Shown here piece after piece: positions 52,160-62,148 of a DNA stretch of 64,000 nucleotides (position 1 is its first letter; each line of letters opens with the position of its first letter). Made by a program: the position numbers and the translations under genes. Location of the stretch: positions 806,001 through 870,000 of the forward strand of contig NZ_FXUA01000002.1 of the NCBI RefSeq assembly GCF_900182815.1, read 5' to 3'. The DNA comes from Algoriphagus winogradskyi (lineage in GTDB: Bacteria; Bacteroidota; Bacteroidia; Cytophagales; Cyclobacteriaceae). A model generated the notes under the pieces. That model was not told the DNA's origin. It did not search any database and saw only the letters and a list, made by a program, of their open reading frames with translations.

Positions 52160-53590
52160 CTAAGGATTCACTTTGACAATTATCCTTTTATAGCGCGTTA
52201 GGGCAGGGGCCCCTTGGTCAGTCACTGCCAGAATAATGTGCAATTCTCCAAATTTTCCAGGCTTAGGAACTATGAAGAATGCATTAGCTGTATCTGCATT
52301 TTCTATCTTCAATGGAGTAGCAGTTCGCCCACTCGCTAGTGTATAGTCTCCAGGTTCACCATAGTGAAACCAGTGGTAGTTTAAACCGTCCCCATCTGGA
52401 TCGCTGCTCTCATCGGCACTGAGTTCAATTCTATCTCCAACTTTGGCTAAAATGAATTCTGGAGTTTTCAATTTGACTACTGGTGGATGATTGGCATCCT
52501 TGTAATCTTTGATTGTCCAGTCCATTCTAGCTTCGAAATCATTTTGGTAGGCCACTCTCCAGCGCCAGATTGTTGCTTTATTCGTCGTATGCCAATTTCC
52601 ATCTGCACCGTACACTTCATCCATGGCATCTGTCCAAAGTGGACGTGTTTCCGGCTCAGAAAACCAACTTTCTGTTCTAGGTTGGTAAAATTCATATCGA
52701 CCTCCCCAGTTTCCGTAATCTGGTCGCTCCGGATTTTCCATGCCGGTATGAATCAAATGCATAAAACTCGGGGAATCTCCCTCCATGAGGAATTCCATGT
52801 GGGGGTATTCGGCTCCCAAGGGACCTTTGCTGCGGATATGCTCGTCCAGCCAAGGATTGTCCACGATCTCAAAGTTTCCCCCGGCAAACCTGCCGTGGAA
52901 TTTGTCTCCGCTTATGCCTGACCAAGTTGCGAAATGATAAGCTCCCAGTGCGTGGATCCCAGGACTTGCTATATAAAAAAGGTTCGGGAAAGTCTTTCTC
53001 AGCCAAGGGCCGCTATTGTCTTGGTCGGATATCGTGTAGACACGGAGTTTCGCTACAAATTTTGCGAGGTCTTCAGAACTTCTGGTTTCTTTGATTTTCC
53101 ATAGTGCTTGGGCAAGACAATTCGGTCCTCCCCAAACAAGAACCCAAACAGGTCGGTCATCCTCCTTATCCACAGTCCTGATGATTAGTTCAGACCCATC
53201 GGAGTCCATTCCTTTCCCAACAGCTTCCATCCCATATTTTGGGATGCCTTCTTTCACGATTGTTCTTAGGTAGTCAGCGGTGGGATAGCCTTGCTCATGC
53301 TTTTCTAAGTTGTCTCGCACTTTGCTGTAAGCATCCAAGATTTCAAGTATTCTCCAGGTTGCAATCTCATTTTGCTGATGTATGGAAGTGGTGGCCACAA
53401 GTCCTTCTACATCCCATTGATTGGAGTATGTAAGAAAGCGAACCAAGGACATCGCATCGTCAGGTTCATTTTCTATATCTGTCAGGACGATGATTCGTTC
53501 TTTTTCTGTGCTGCTTTGGGCAAATAGATCGACCTGTCCGTGGAGTAGAATTCCGACTAAAATCGTCCAATATCTAAAATACTTCTTCAT
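52160..53590 (-). CDS. Sde182/DUF1593 nucleoside-hydrolase-like secreted protein
   Basis: This 476-residue protein has a signal peptide (about 1-24), a nucleoside-hydrolase-like domain beginning [20 protein letters not shown] (D38, D44, D45) with [19 protein letters not shown] and [20 protein letters not shown], and a C-terminal Ig-like domain ([20 protein letters not shown]) ending [11 protein letters not shown]. It is closest by eye to the 752-residue paralogue next door but has the longer IxxxPDD spacing. All acidic residues of the motif are kept, so catalysis on a furanosyl bond is possible, though unproven. Confidence 0.82.
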   Translation of the reverse strand: MKKYFRYWTILVGILLHGQVDLFAQSSTEKERIIVLTDIENEPDDAMSLVRFLTYSNQWDVEGLVATTSIHQQNEIATWRILEILDAYSKVRDNLEKHEQGYPTADYLRTIVKEGIPKYGMEAVGKGMDSDGSELIIRTVDKEDDRPVWVLVWGGPNCLAQALWKIKETRSSEDLAKFVAKLRVYTISDQDNSGPWLRKTFPNLFYIASPGIHALGAYHFATWSGISGDKFHGRFAGGNFEIVDNPWLDEHIRSKGPLGAEYPHMEFLMEGDSPSFMHLIHTGMENPERPDYGNWGGRYEFYQPRTESWFSEPETRPLWTDAMDEVYGADGNWHTTNKATIWRWRVAYQNDFEARMDWTIKDYKDANHPPVVKLKTPEFILAKVGDRIELSADESSDPDGDGLNYHWFHYGEPGDYTLASGRTATPLKIENADTANAFFIVPKPGKFGELHIILAVTDQGAPALTRYKRIIVKVNP

Positions 53591-53620
53591 TATTTGATGG
53601 GTTTGATGCTTTGATGAGGC

Positions 53621-55099
53621 TTAGTTTGATGTTAGAATGAGGATTGCGTCCTCCCAACCAGTTGGTGGCGTGATTATTCGAGATTCACCAGTTTGGAATG
53701 ATTCAGCCGTACTTTCACGCCCTTCCATCGGATCAAACCAATTTGCTTCAGCGTCTTTATCTAGGATGTTTTTAACAGTTGCCTCTGAATTGTCAGAGAA
53801 ATAGACCAGAATTTTCTTGCCGGAAGAGAGTCTGACCGCTGCTTTTAGGCTTTCGTTGTCACTTTCAGTTCCTTGGAGGATGCTTTGGTCAGGAATCCAT
53901 TCAGACCACTTATTTTCGATAAGTAAGTTTTTTGCCAGCTGCGCAAACTGAACTGCTCCAGGGAAATTCAAAGCTCGTTCCCAGGTAAAGCCACAATTGT
54001 AGTTCCCTTCAGTACCGCGCATTGCCCAAATAGGGCCTGCTCCATAAGTGTGGCCAGCTCCTCCAGCAAAAAATGTATGGTATACTTGTCGACGCAAACG
54101 GAGAGGAGTAATATATCCGCACTCTTGACCGTAAGCTCCAAATTCGTAGGAACCCTCCAGGAATAGACTTGGCTTCTTAGGATTGTCCAGATTGTATTCC
54201 CTTGCCATAGTTGGATATACTTCATTGACCTGTGTCCATACTTCCACCCCATTGGCTGTGATCCACGCATCTTCATGAAACCAAGTAGATGAGTTGTCAC
54301 TTGGGTCTCCATCAGGGTGATAAGTGAAAAAAACATCCTTCCATGCTTGATCAGCTTTGTTCCATTGAACTGTTTTGCCAGTGACCCCATTGGCTATCCC
54401 TTCTGCCATTGCCCGGAAAATGGAACGTCTGTCCACATTTTTTTCTGAGATCGTATCTGAAACTGCAAAATATTTTCCTTTCGCATCTCCACCCAGAACC
54501 CACAGTATGTGAGGTTCTGTCTTATATCTTTTTCCTAAAAAAACACCGTATTCTTTAGCCTCCTGCGCTGTAAACTCTTGATGAGCACCGCTAAATTGAT
54601 CTGTGATATAGGCACGTCCCCAGTTTGGGAGGAGGGCTACATACATATTTCTTTTTTTGATCCCCTCGATGATATAGTCTACATGATCCCAATAATCGTT
54701 TGGTGAGTCAGGAGATCCCCCAGACACAACTAGCGGTTTCGCAGTGTTGGGGTTGTCTTCTCCACCGGTGAATGGACGGTGACCATAAGCATTTGCAGCA
54801 TTATGCGGACCATTTTTTAATCCACCTCCGTGAGGATACCAGAACGCCACAGATTGGATGACATTGAAGCCGAGTTGCTGTCGGTTATCAAGGTATCGAT
54901 CTACTTCTTCGCGAGTTAATTGCTGAAACATACCCCATCCAGTATCAGCCATCCAAAGAAATGGCGTGCCGTCTTTGTGTTCTATATAGTGACCGTTTCC
55001 TGCAACCTGGAGTTTGCCATGGCTATCCCATGGTGCTTGGGCAAAAATATTTACCGAAAATAGAAGTAGGACTAGCGTAAAAATCAACTGTCTTTTCAT
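53621..55099 (-). CDS. GH140-type apiosidase-like glycoside hydrolase (DUF4038)
   Basis: This 492-residue enzyme has a signal peptide (about 1-20) and then the DUF4038/apiosidase-like TIM barrel: GHYIEHKDGTPFLWMADTGW, NRQQLGFNVIQSVAFW, HILWVLGGDAKG and SLFLEGSYEFG. By position in the motifs, D205 and E315 are the candidate catalytic acid and nucleophile; the characterised GH140 enzyme releases apiose from rhamnogalacturonan-II. A small C-terminal beta domain (LVYFSDNSEATVKNILDKD onward) matches the collagen-binding-like module of the family. It sits between two pairs of Sde182-like genes, all on one strand. Confidence 0.8.
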   Translation of the reverse strand: MKRQLIFTLVLLLFSVNIFAQAPWDSHGKLQVAGNGHYIEHKDGTPFLWMADTGWGMFQQLTREEVDRYLDNRQQLGFNVIQSVAFWYPHGGGLKNGPHNAANAYGHRPFTGGEDNPNTAKPLVVSGGSPDSPNDYWDHVDYIIEGIKKRNMYVALLPNWGRAYITDQFSGAHQEFTAQEAKEYGVFLGKRYKTEPHILWVLGGDAKGKYFAVSDTISEKNVDRRSIFRAMAEGIANGVTGKTVQWNKADQAWKDVFFTYHPDGDPSDNSSTWFHEDAWITANGVEVWTQVNEVYPTMAREYNLDNPKKPSLFLEGSYEFGAYGQECGYITPLRLRRQVYHTFFAGGAGHTYGAGPIWAMRGTEGNYNCGFTWERALNFPGAVQFAQLAKNLLIENKWSEWIPDQSILQGTESDNESLKAAVRLSSGKKILVYFSDNSEATVKNILDKDAEANWFDPMEGRESTAESFQTGESRIITPPTGWEDAILILTSN

Positions 55100-55188
55100 G
55101 GTTATTTAGGTTTGGGTTATTAGTTAAAAAGGAAAATATCTCTGAGCCGAATTGGCTTTTAATTGGATCTCTAGGGTCTCTTCTTTCT

Positions 55189-56634
55189 TCATTTTACTTT
55201 AATAATCACTCGTCTATACCTAGTTAAAGCTGGGCTACCATTGTCCGTGACTTCACAGATCACATGGATCGTTTGTCCCGGTTTTGCATCTTTTGGTACT
55301 GTTAGTTTTGCGTCTTGCTCATTTGACTGATTGATTGACACCTCTCCTTTGTAAGTTCCTGGATCTTGATACTGCCACCAGCTGTAGTTAAGTTTATCTC
55401 CGTCTGGATCGTATGATCCCGCTGCACTAAGTTTTACACTTGATCCTGCTTTTAGAAGCAAGTCTTCACTGTGAGCCAGCTTAACTATAGGCTCATGATT
55501 GGCTTCATCATAGGACTTGATAGTCCAGTCTGCACGTGCTGCAAAATCATTTTGCATCGCAGCAGTCCATCGCCAGAGTGGTTCCAGATAGTCTGTGAGT
55601 TGTTGATCGTTGGGGATTTCTTCTTTGAGTCGTTCTCTTCCCCATGCTGAGTTTCCATACCATCTGCCTTCAGGGTAAGTATAAGAGGAATCCAACACGG
55701 GGTCTAGCCAAGTATTTTCTCGGACTTTCACATATCTACCACCCCATCCGCCATAGTCTGGAGATTCCATGCTGCGCAAGCCTGTAGGTATGGTGTGTAA
55801 AAAAGCTGGAGAATCTCCCTCAGATCTAAAATCTCCCTTGTAAAATCCCTTGTCACCTTCTTCATGGGCAGGGTACATTGACAAAAGTGGGCCGTGTGCT
55901 TCCAGGATATTTTCATTCATCCAATCTGCAGCAAGGTATTTCTGCTCTGCCTCTGGCAAATACTTTTTCCAATGATAGAAAATGGCAATAAACTGATCTG
56001 AGATAATCGTGGGAATATTGTATTTACCCCAGACAGGGCGAATGTATTTCTGAAAAGTATCGTCTTGTTCCCAGATAAAATAAAATCGGATTTTACTGGC
56101 TACGGCATCCATTTTTTCTGGATGATCTTCCTCTATAGTTTTCAATGCTCGAGCAATAGTATTTGTCCCACCCCAAGCCTGTATCCAGATTGGTCTTGCG
56201 TCAGATTCATCCAACAATTCTTTTACAATATGCTGAGAGCCGTCTGTGATTTTTTCCATTTCGCCTTCTGTCTCTACATTGCCTAGAAAGGTCTTAGATC
56301 TGAGAAATTCTGCTGTGGGATAATCTTTATCATGCTTGAGTAAATTGGGTTGTACTTTGGCGTAAGCATCCAAGTAGCGTACAGCCCAGTCATCTCCAGC
56401 CCATTTGTGTCCATGCCAGTGGTATTGGGAACTTGAAGTTATGATCCCCTCAATATCCCATTCGTTGGCATAAAGGAGAAAGCGAACCAAAGAGCACTCA
56501 TCATCTATTTCCCCATCACTTGTTACGATGACACGTGGTTTTTCTGTCTTTTCCTGAGCAATAAGATCAGAACCTAAACTGCTGATTAGAATAGCTAGGA
56601 GTATGGATTTAGGAAAATGGATAAGTAGGTTCAT
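55189..56634 (-). CDS. Sde182/DUF1593 nucleoside-hydrolase-like secreted protein
   Basis: This 481-residue protein has a signal peptide (about 1-26), the domain start RVIVTSDGEIDDECSLVR (D40, D44, D45), WGGTNTIARALKTIEEDHPE, WEQDDTFQKYIRPVWGKYNI and SEGDSPAFLHTIPTGLRSME, and a C-terminal Ig-like domain (SAAGSYDPDGDKLNYSWWQY). It is strongly similar along its length to the next gene upstream (56676-58103), so the two are a tandem duplication. Both have the TSDGEIDD form, unlike the TDxxxxPDD form of the other two. Confidence 0.82.
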   Translation of the reverse strand: MNLLIHFPKSILLAILISSLGSDLIAQEKTEKPRVIVTSDGEIDDECSLVRFLLYANEWDIEGIITSSSQYHWHGHKWAGDDWAVRYLDAYAKVQPNLLKHDKDYPTAEFLRSKTFLGNVETEGEMEKITDGSQHIVKELLDESDARPIWIQAWGGTNTIARALKTIEEDHPEKMDAVASKIRFYFIWEQDDTFQKYIRPVWGKYNIPTIISDQFIAIFYHWKKYLPEAEQKYLAADWMNENILEAHGPLLSMYPAHEEGDKGFYKGDFRSEGDSPAFLHTIPTGLRSMESPDYGGWGGRYVKVRENTWLDPVLDSSYTYPEGRWYGNSAWGRERLKEEIPNDQQLTDYLEPLWRWTAAMQNDFAARADWTIKSYDEANHEPIVKLAHSEDLLLKAGSSVKLSAAGSYDPDGDKLNYSWWQYQDPGTYKGEVSINQSNEQDAKLTVPKDAKPGQTIHVICEVTDNGSPALTRYRRVIIKVK

Positions 56635-56675
56635 GGCTGTTATGTTTCACATTTAAGCTGCTGGTACATTAGCTT

Positions 56676-58103
56676 TTAAGGTTTCACAGTTACTATTACA
56701 CGGGTATATCGCGTCAGTGCTGGACTACCGTTATCAGTCACTGCACAGATTAAATGGATGGTTCCAGTTCCTTGCGGTACTTTAAAAGAAGATTGCGCTT
56801 GATCAGCGTCTGTCAGTCTTACCTGCTCGCCTGCATTTGCAAGAGTGCTTGGCTCGGTATGAACATACCAATGGTAGCTAAGTTTATCTCCGTCTGGATC
56901 TTTGCTGCCAGCTACACTTAGTTTGATGGTGTCACCAGGTTTGGCACTCTGATTCAGCTTGCTTTTAGTGTGGACGATTGGAGGATGATTTGCTTCAGCA
57001 TAGGACTTTACGCTCCAGTCTGCCCGAGAGGCAAAGTCATTCTGCATCGCATCAGACCAGCGCCACATAGGTTTGAAATAAGTGCTGCGCTGTGCTGCAG
57101 TAGACTTGGAATCTTCACGTAAACTTGCTCTTCCCCAGCCATTGCTTCCATACCACCTACCTCCTGGATACTCATAGCCAGAGACTGGTACTGAATCCAA
57201 CCAAGTATTGTCACGGACTTTTACAAATCTCCCTCCCCAACCTCCAAAGTTTGGTGATTCCAAACTTCTCAGGCCTGTTGGAATGGTATGTAAAAACGCT
57301 GGGGAATCACCTTCAGAGCGGAAGTCACCGTTTTCCATAGCGGGATAAAGTGCAGCTAAAGCACCGTGGTTTTCAAGAATATTGGCTTTCATCCATGGAC
57401 CCTCAAAATATGGAATCATTTCTGAAGGTTGCACCTGAGCCCATCGATAGGCAATCGCCTCAAACTGATCCGCGATGATGGTCGGAATATTATATTTACC
57501 CCATTTCGGACGAATATATTCCTGATAAGTCACATCCTGCTCCCAGATCAGATACAGACGCATCTTGTTGGCTACATATTCCATTTTGTCAGGATGGTTT
57601 TCTTCGATGCTTTTCAAAGCTCTGGCTAGTGTATTCGTCCCGCCCCAAGCTTGAATCCAAATAGGACGATCATCTGTTTCATCCAACAAAACTTTCACTA
57701 TAAGCTCTGACCCGGGTGTGATTTCAGTCATTTCACCTTCGGTTTTCACGTTGCCTAGGAGCGTTCTTTCGCGTAAAAATTCAGGGGTCGGAAAATCTGG
57801 ATCATGCTTTACCAGGTTTGGATAATCCTTGGCGTAGGCATCCAAATAAGGATCAATCCAATTATCTCCGGGCCAATTGTGGTCATGCGCATGATATTGT
57901 GAACTGGAGGTAATTATGCCTTCTACATCCCATTCATTCACATAAAACAGGAAACGGACGATAGAACATTGATCATCTATTTCTCCATCACTGGTAACCA
58001 AAACACGAGTTTTCTCAAATTTCTTTTTTTGAGCCATTCCTTCAGAAAAACCAAGTAGGAGTAAGGCAATAAGTAGAAAAGGTATTTTGGCTAGGTATTT
58101 CAT
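56676..58103 (-). CDS. Sde182/DUF1593 nucleoside-hydrolase-like secreted protein
   Basis: I chose the ATG at 58103, the 12th codon of the longest frame, because it starts the signal peptide MKYLAKIPFLLIALLLLG and avoids overlap with the kinase gene ending at 58111. The 475-residue product has RVLVTSDGEIDDQCSIVR, QAWGGTNTLARALKSIEENH, SEGDSPAFLHTIPTGLRSLE and an Ig-like C-terminal domain ending RYTRVIVTVKP. It is the first of the four paralogues in transcription order and the close twin of the one at 55189. Confidence 0.82.
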   Translation of the reverse strand: MKYLAKIPFLLIALLLLGFSEGMAQKKKFEKTRVLVTSDGEIDDQCSIVRFLFYVNEWDVEGIITSSSQYHAHDHNWPGDNWIDPYLDAYAKDYPNLVKHDPDFPTPEFLRERTLLGNVKTEGEMTEITPGSELIVKVLLDETDDRPIWIQAWGGTNTLARALKSIEENHPDKMEYVANKMRLYLIWEQDVTYQEYIRPKWGKYNIPTIIADQFEAIAYRWAQVQPSEMIPYFEGPWMKANILENHGALAALYPAMENGDFRSEGDSPAFLHTIPTGLRSLESPNFGGWGGRFVKVRDNTWLDSVPVSGYEYPGGRWYGSNGWGRASLREDSKSTAAQRSTYFKPMWRWSDAMQNDFASRADWSVKSYAEANHPPIVHTKSKLNQSAKPGDTIKLSVAGSKDPDGDKLSYHWYVHTEPSTLANAGEQVRLTDADQAQSSFKVPQGTGTIHLICAVTDNGSPALTRYTRVIVTVKP

Positions 58104-58110
58104 GGGGATT

Positions 58111-59604
58111 TCAGGTTTGGGAGTTTTTTTTGCCAATTATTTTTTTCCATCCCTCATAATAGCCAGCTACTTTCTCAGAGTTTTTTCCAGGTAAAGTGCT
58201 AGTAGAGCTTTGATTAAAGGATTTAAGCTGGTCTATACTATCATAGACTTTGGAGTTTAGGCCTGCCAAATAAGCGGCACCCAAAGCTGAGACATCGGCA
58301 ATCGCGATATTGGTTACTTTGCGCTGAAGTATGTCAGCTAGGAACTGCACCACAAACTTGTTTGAAGTAATCCCTCCATCTATTTTTAGCTCTGTTAGTG
58401 GTGTCCCGGAATCGGCTTCCATGGCGACGATCACATCTTTGATCTGGTAAGGAACAGATTCCACAGCTGCGCGGATTACATGGTTTTTGGATGTTTCGAA
58501 AGACAATCCTTCAATGGTTGCTTTGCGATTCATGTCCCAATGAGGTGCTCCCAATCCCGAGAAGGCCGGAACGATATAGACGCCTCCATTGTCGGAAAGG
58601 GAAAGGCATATTTGCTCCAGATCTGATGCGTTTTCAAAGAGACCCAGTTGATTTTTGATCCATTCTATCGTGGCACCGGCAGAGACTATTATTCCCTCCA
58701 GCGCATAATCCACTCGATTTTCTGTGCTCCAGCATATCGTAGTGACCATTCCATTCTGAGAAGTTTTTGGTTCCTTTCCAATATTCATCAGAATTGAACT
58801 GCCCGTTCCCAGCGTGGCTTTGGCACTGCCTGGTTCAAAACATCCTTCCCCAAATGCAGCGGCATGAGAGTCCCCAATCATCGACGAAATGCTGATTTGA
58901 TGATCCAATAGACCTTCCAAATTGGTGGTGCCAAAGTGAAAAGAAGAGGGCTTTAATTCTGGTAAATTCAGTTTGGATAAACCGAAATCAGACAATAGCT
59001 CCTGATGCCAACAAAGCTCCTTCAGATTGAAAAATAATGTTCTGGATGCATTGGTATAATCAGTCAGGTAAGATTGACCTTTGGTTAATTTATAAAGCAA
59101 CCAAGTGTCAATCGTTCCAAAATATGCTTCTCCTTTATCGATTGCTTCTTTGATTTTAGGCTCATTTTCATAGAGCCAGATTACTTTGGTTCCCGAGAAA
59201 TAAGGGTCAATGATCAATCCGGTTTTCTCGTTGATTTTTGGTTCCAAACCTTCTTTTTCCAATCTTTCACAGATGGCTACCGAACGCTTGCACTGCCATA
59301 CAATGGCATTATAGAGTGGTTTGCCTGTTTTGTCCCAAAGCACAAAAGTCTCCCGCTGATTGGAAATACCACAGGCTTTAATTTTGCTCAAATCTCCTTT
59401 TTTGGATACGAAGCCACCCAGACATTTACCCACTGAGGTTAATATGTTTTGGTAAATCTCCTCAGGATCTTGCTCCACACGGTTTCCTTCTAAGTAGTGG
59501 GTTTTGAGAAGTTCTGTCTCCTTGTGCACAGCATTACCCTGCTCATCGAAGATGATGGTTTTGGTACTGCTGGTTCCTTGATCTATTGCTAATATGAAAG
59601 ACAT
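58111..59604 (-). CDS. FGGY-family carbohydrate kinase, glycerol-kinase-like
   Basis: This 497-residue cytoplasmic kinase starts FILAIDQGTSSTKTIIFDEQ, has SNQRETFVLWDKTGKPLYNA with IVWQCKR, IGDSHAAAFGEGCFEPGSAK, LGTGSSILMN and the ATP-site GGITSNKFVVQFLADILQRK: the order of glycerol kinases, xylulokinases and related FGGY enzymes. Because it lies 51 bp after a ribose-type ABC permease gene and beside GH140 and Sde182 genes, with no glycerol uptake gene, I doubt that glycerol is its substrate; a pentulose or branched ketose such as apulose is an alternative. Sequence alone does not decide. Confidence 0.82.
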   Translation of the reverse strand: MSFILAIDQGTSSTKTIIFDEQGNAVHKETELLKTHYLEGNRVEQDPEEIYQNILTSVGKCLGGFVSKKGDLSKIKACGISNQRETFVLWDKTGKPLYNAIVWQCKRSVAICERLEKEGLEPKINEKTGLIIDPYFSGTKVIWLYENEPKIKEAIDKGEAYFGTIDTWLLYKLTKGQSYLTDYTNASRTLFFNLKELCWHQELLSDFGLSKLNLPELKPSSFHFGTTNLEGLLDHQISISSMIGDSHAAAFGEGCFEPGSAKATLGTGSSILMNIGKEPKTSQNGMVTTICWSTENRVDYALEGIIVSAGATIEWIKNQLGLFENASDLEQICLSLSDNGGVYIVPAFSGLGAPHWDMNRKATIEGLSFETSKNHVIRAAVESVPYQIKDVIVAMEADSGTPLTELKIDGGITSNKFVVQFLADILQRKVTNIAIADVSALGAAYLAGLNSKVYDSIDQLKSFNQSSTSTLPGKNSEKVAGYYEGWKKIIGKKNSQT

Positions 59605-59655
59605 GTTTCTAATTTCTGTTGTTAAATCGTTTCATAATCTGACCTATATGGACGA

Positions 59656-60630
59656 TTACTCACTCTTTTGATTCGACTTGTCGATAATGACAGCTAGTAG
59701 GATCACCATCCCTTTGATTACCTGCTGCCAAAAAGGAGAGACATTCATGAGAATCAAACCATTGTTCAGCACTCCTATAATGATCGCGCCGAGGACTGTT
59801 CCCCAGATTGTTCCTCTTCCTCCGGAAAGTGAAGTACCACCAATCACCACTGCTGCAATTGCATCCAATTCATAACTTATTCCGGCATTTGGCTGGGCGG
59901 AATCCAGTCGAGCTGTTACCAGCACCCCACCAACGGCTGCAAGCAATCCAGCAATAGAATACACCCAGATTTTGACTTTGTTAATCGGAATTCCAGAGAG
60001 TCGGGAAGCATTTTCATTTCCTCCTATGGCGTAGATGTATCTTCCAAATCGGGTTTTGCTAGTAAGGATAACTGCTGTGATTACCACTATGCCTGAGATC
60101 CATACCGGCATAGGTATTCCTAAGAACCATCCCGTCCCTAAGAAACCGAAACTATCTCCCAGTCCTGTGATGGGATGGCCTTTTGTCCAGAGCATAGTGA
60201 ATCCACGGGCCATGGTAAGCATGGCTAGCGTAGCGACAAAAGGAGGAACTTTGAATTTGGTGACGGCATACCCATTAACAAATCCTAAGCCTCCGCCGAT
60301 TAAAAATCCGGCTACTATTGCACCTAATACAGTGAATCCAATAAACAGATTTAATGAGGGTATGCTGAGTCCATTTTTCAATAAACCTGCCGTCACTGCT
60401 CCGCAAAATGCCAAGATAGAACCTACAGAAAGGTCAATCCCGGCAGTTAAAACAACCAGAGTCATTCCCACCGAGATGCACACGTTTACAGAGATTTGGC
60501 GCATGACATTCCAAAAATTGTCCGTAGTCATGAAATTGTCTGTCAGCAATGCCAAAGCCAAGCATAAGACGAATAATGCGATAAGGGACTGAAACTGGGC
60601 TATGTTAAAGTTTTTCTTCAAAGAGATCAT
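59656..60630 (-). CDS. rbsC: Ribose-type sugar ABC transporter permease
   Basis: This 324-residue inner-membrane permease of the RbsC family has eight or more hydrophobic segments and the motifs ISVGMTLVVLTAGIDLSVGS, GGGLGFVNGYAVTKFKVPPF and VVIGGTSLSGGRGTIWGTVL. Its ATG overlaps the ATPase stop by 4 bp (60627-60630). With the SBP and the duplicated ATPase it forms a complete CUT2-type importer. The symbol denotes family, not proven ribose specificity. Confidence 0.92.
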   Translation of the reverse strand: MISLKKNFNIAQFQSLIALFVLCLALALLTDNFMTTDNFWNVMRQISVNVCISVGMTLVVLTAGIDLSVGSILAFCGAVTAGLLKNGLSIPSLNLFIGFTVLGAIVAGFLIGGGLGFVNGYAVTKFKVPPFVATLAMLTMARGFTMLWTKGHPITGLGDSFGFLGTGWFLGIPMPVWISGIVVITAVILTSKTRFGRYIYAIGGNENASRLSGIPINKVKIWVYSIAGLLAAVGGVLVTARLDSAQPNAGISYELDAIAAVVIGGTSLSGGRGTIWGTVLGAIIIGVLNNGLILMNVSPFWQQVIKGMVILLAVIIDKSNQKSE

Positions 60631-62147
60631 TGATTCATGTTTTCGGGGATGCAGGCATTCATTATGTTAGTTTCGGTGGCTTCTTCACTCGAAAACTCGG
60701 CGGTGATTTCACCTTCAGACATGACTAATATTCTGTCTGAAATAGCCAGTATTTCGGGGATTTCAGAAGAAATAACTAGAATGGAAATACCAGAAGCGCT
60801 TAGTCGAGCGATAAGCTCATAGATTTCATTTTTGGCATTTATATCTATTCCACGCGTAGGTTCGTCCAGCATGAGCACGGTGGGGTTTCGCTCTATCCAC
60901 TTACCTAATATTACTTTTTGCTGATTTCCGCCACTCAGATTTTTGATTGCTTGATCTTCGTTGTGAACTTTGATTTTCAGGGAAGCGACATGTTTGTCAT
61001 AGAGTTTGGTATGTAGGGCATCGCTCAGAAATCCGAATTTGCTGACCTTCTCGATCACGGTAAGGCTTAGGTTTTTTGAAACTGACATTCCTGCTACAAT
61101 CCCATCTTTTTTACGGTCTTCAGGTACCAGAGCCATTCCCGCATCTATTGCTTCAATGGGACTTTTGAAGCCTGTTTTATGGCCGTTGAGTAGGATAGAT
61201 CCTGTCAATTTGCGGTGATTAAGCCCAAAGAGACTTTCGCAGAGCTCTGTTCTTCCTGCTCCCATCAATCCATAAACTCCCAGGACTTCTCCTTTGCATA
61301 AATCGAAACTAATATCTTTTAGTAAAGGACGTTGTGGATTTTCAGGATTGAGTAAACCAAGGTTTTTGACTTCTAAGACTTTCTCTTCTGTACAGTTTTT
61401 GGTGGATTTTTTGACCACTTTCACTTCACGCCCTGCCATCATATTGATGAGTTGAGCACGGGAAATTTCTGATACTCCCCCTTGACCGACCACTTTCCCA
61501 TCCCGCAGCACTACAAAATCATCTGCTAAGGCAAAAAGCTCATCCAGTTTGTGCGAGATATAGACAATGGCTTTACCCTCCGCTTTTAGCTTATTGATGA
61601 TTTCGAAGAGAACTTCCACTTCGCTTTCTCCGATAGCTGAAGTGGGCTCGTCCATAAAAACTACCTCAGATTCTGTAAGTAGGGCTTTGGCGATTTCTAC
61701 GATTTGCTGTTGGCCAACTTTCAATGTACCTACCAAGGCTGTTGGTTCTACTTCCAGTTTGAGTCTGGTAAGTAAAGCTTTAGTCTTGTTGATCATTTTC
61801 TCGCGCTCCAAAAAGCCAAATGCATTGACCAACTCTCTTCCCAAGAAGATGTTTTGAGCTACTGTCAGGTAAGGAATCAGATTTAACTCTTGGTGAATAA
61901 TTCCAATTCCCATTTCCTGAGCGTCCTTAGGTCTGGAGAATTTAATTTCTTGGCCTTTAAAGAGCATTTGTCCCTCAAAATCAGTGTAAATACCTGACAT
62001 GATTTTCAAAAGGGTAGATTTTCCTGCGCCGTTTTCACCGATTAATGCGGTTACTTTTCCTCCTTCCAGACTGAGATTGACATTACTGAGGGCAGTAACT
62101 CCAGAGAACTTTTTGGTTATTTCTTTTACTTCCAGTAGTGCCGTCAT
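60627..62147 (-). CDS. rbsA: Ribose-type sugar ABC transporter ATP-binding protein
   Basis: This 506-residue protein holds two ABC cassettes, as in RbsA. The N-terminal cassette has Walker A GENGAGKST, signature-like LKVGQQQ and Walker B VVFMDEPTSAIGESE. The C-terminal cassette has a degenerate Walker A (GLMGAGRTEL), a canonical LSGGNQQK and LMLDEPTRGID. It energises sugar uptake through the permease. The gene lies between the DUF2291 gene (1-bp gap) and the permease gene (4-bp overlap). Confidence 0.93.
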   Translation of the reverse strand: MTALLEVKEITKKFSGVTALSNVNLSLEGGKVTALIGENGAGKSTLLKIMSGIYTDFEGQMLFKGQEIKFSRPKDAQEMGIGIIHQELNLIPYLTVAQNIFLGRELVNAFGFLEREKMINKTKALLTRLKLEVEPTALVGTLKVGQQQIVEIAKALLTESEVVFMDEPTSAIGESEVEVLFEIINKLKAEGKAIVYISHKLDELFALADDFVVLRDGKVVGQGGVSEISRAQLINMMAGREVKVVKKSTKNCTEEKVLEVKNLGLLNPENPQRPLLKDISFDLCKGEVLGVYGLMGAGRTELCESLFGLNHRKLTGSILLNGHKTGFKSPIEAIDAGMALVPEDRKKDGIVAGMSVSKNLSLTVIEKVSKFGFLSDALHTKLYDKHVASLKIKVHNEDQAIKNLSGGNQQKVILGKWIERNPTVLMLDEPTRGIDINAKNEIYELIARLSASGISILVISSEIPEILAISDRILVMSEGEITAEFSSEEATETNIMNACIPENMNQ

Positions 62148-62148
62148 G

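Noticed and set aside
58111..59604. Naming the kinase glpK
   Set aside because: The sequence resembles glycerol kinases, but the context is a pentose-type importer and no glycerol uptake or dehydrogenase gene is near, so no symbol was given.
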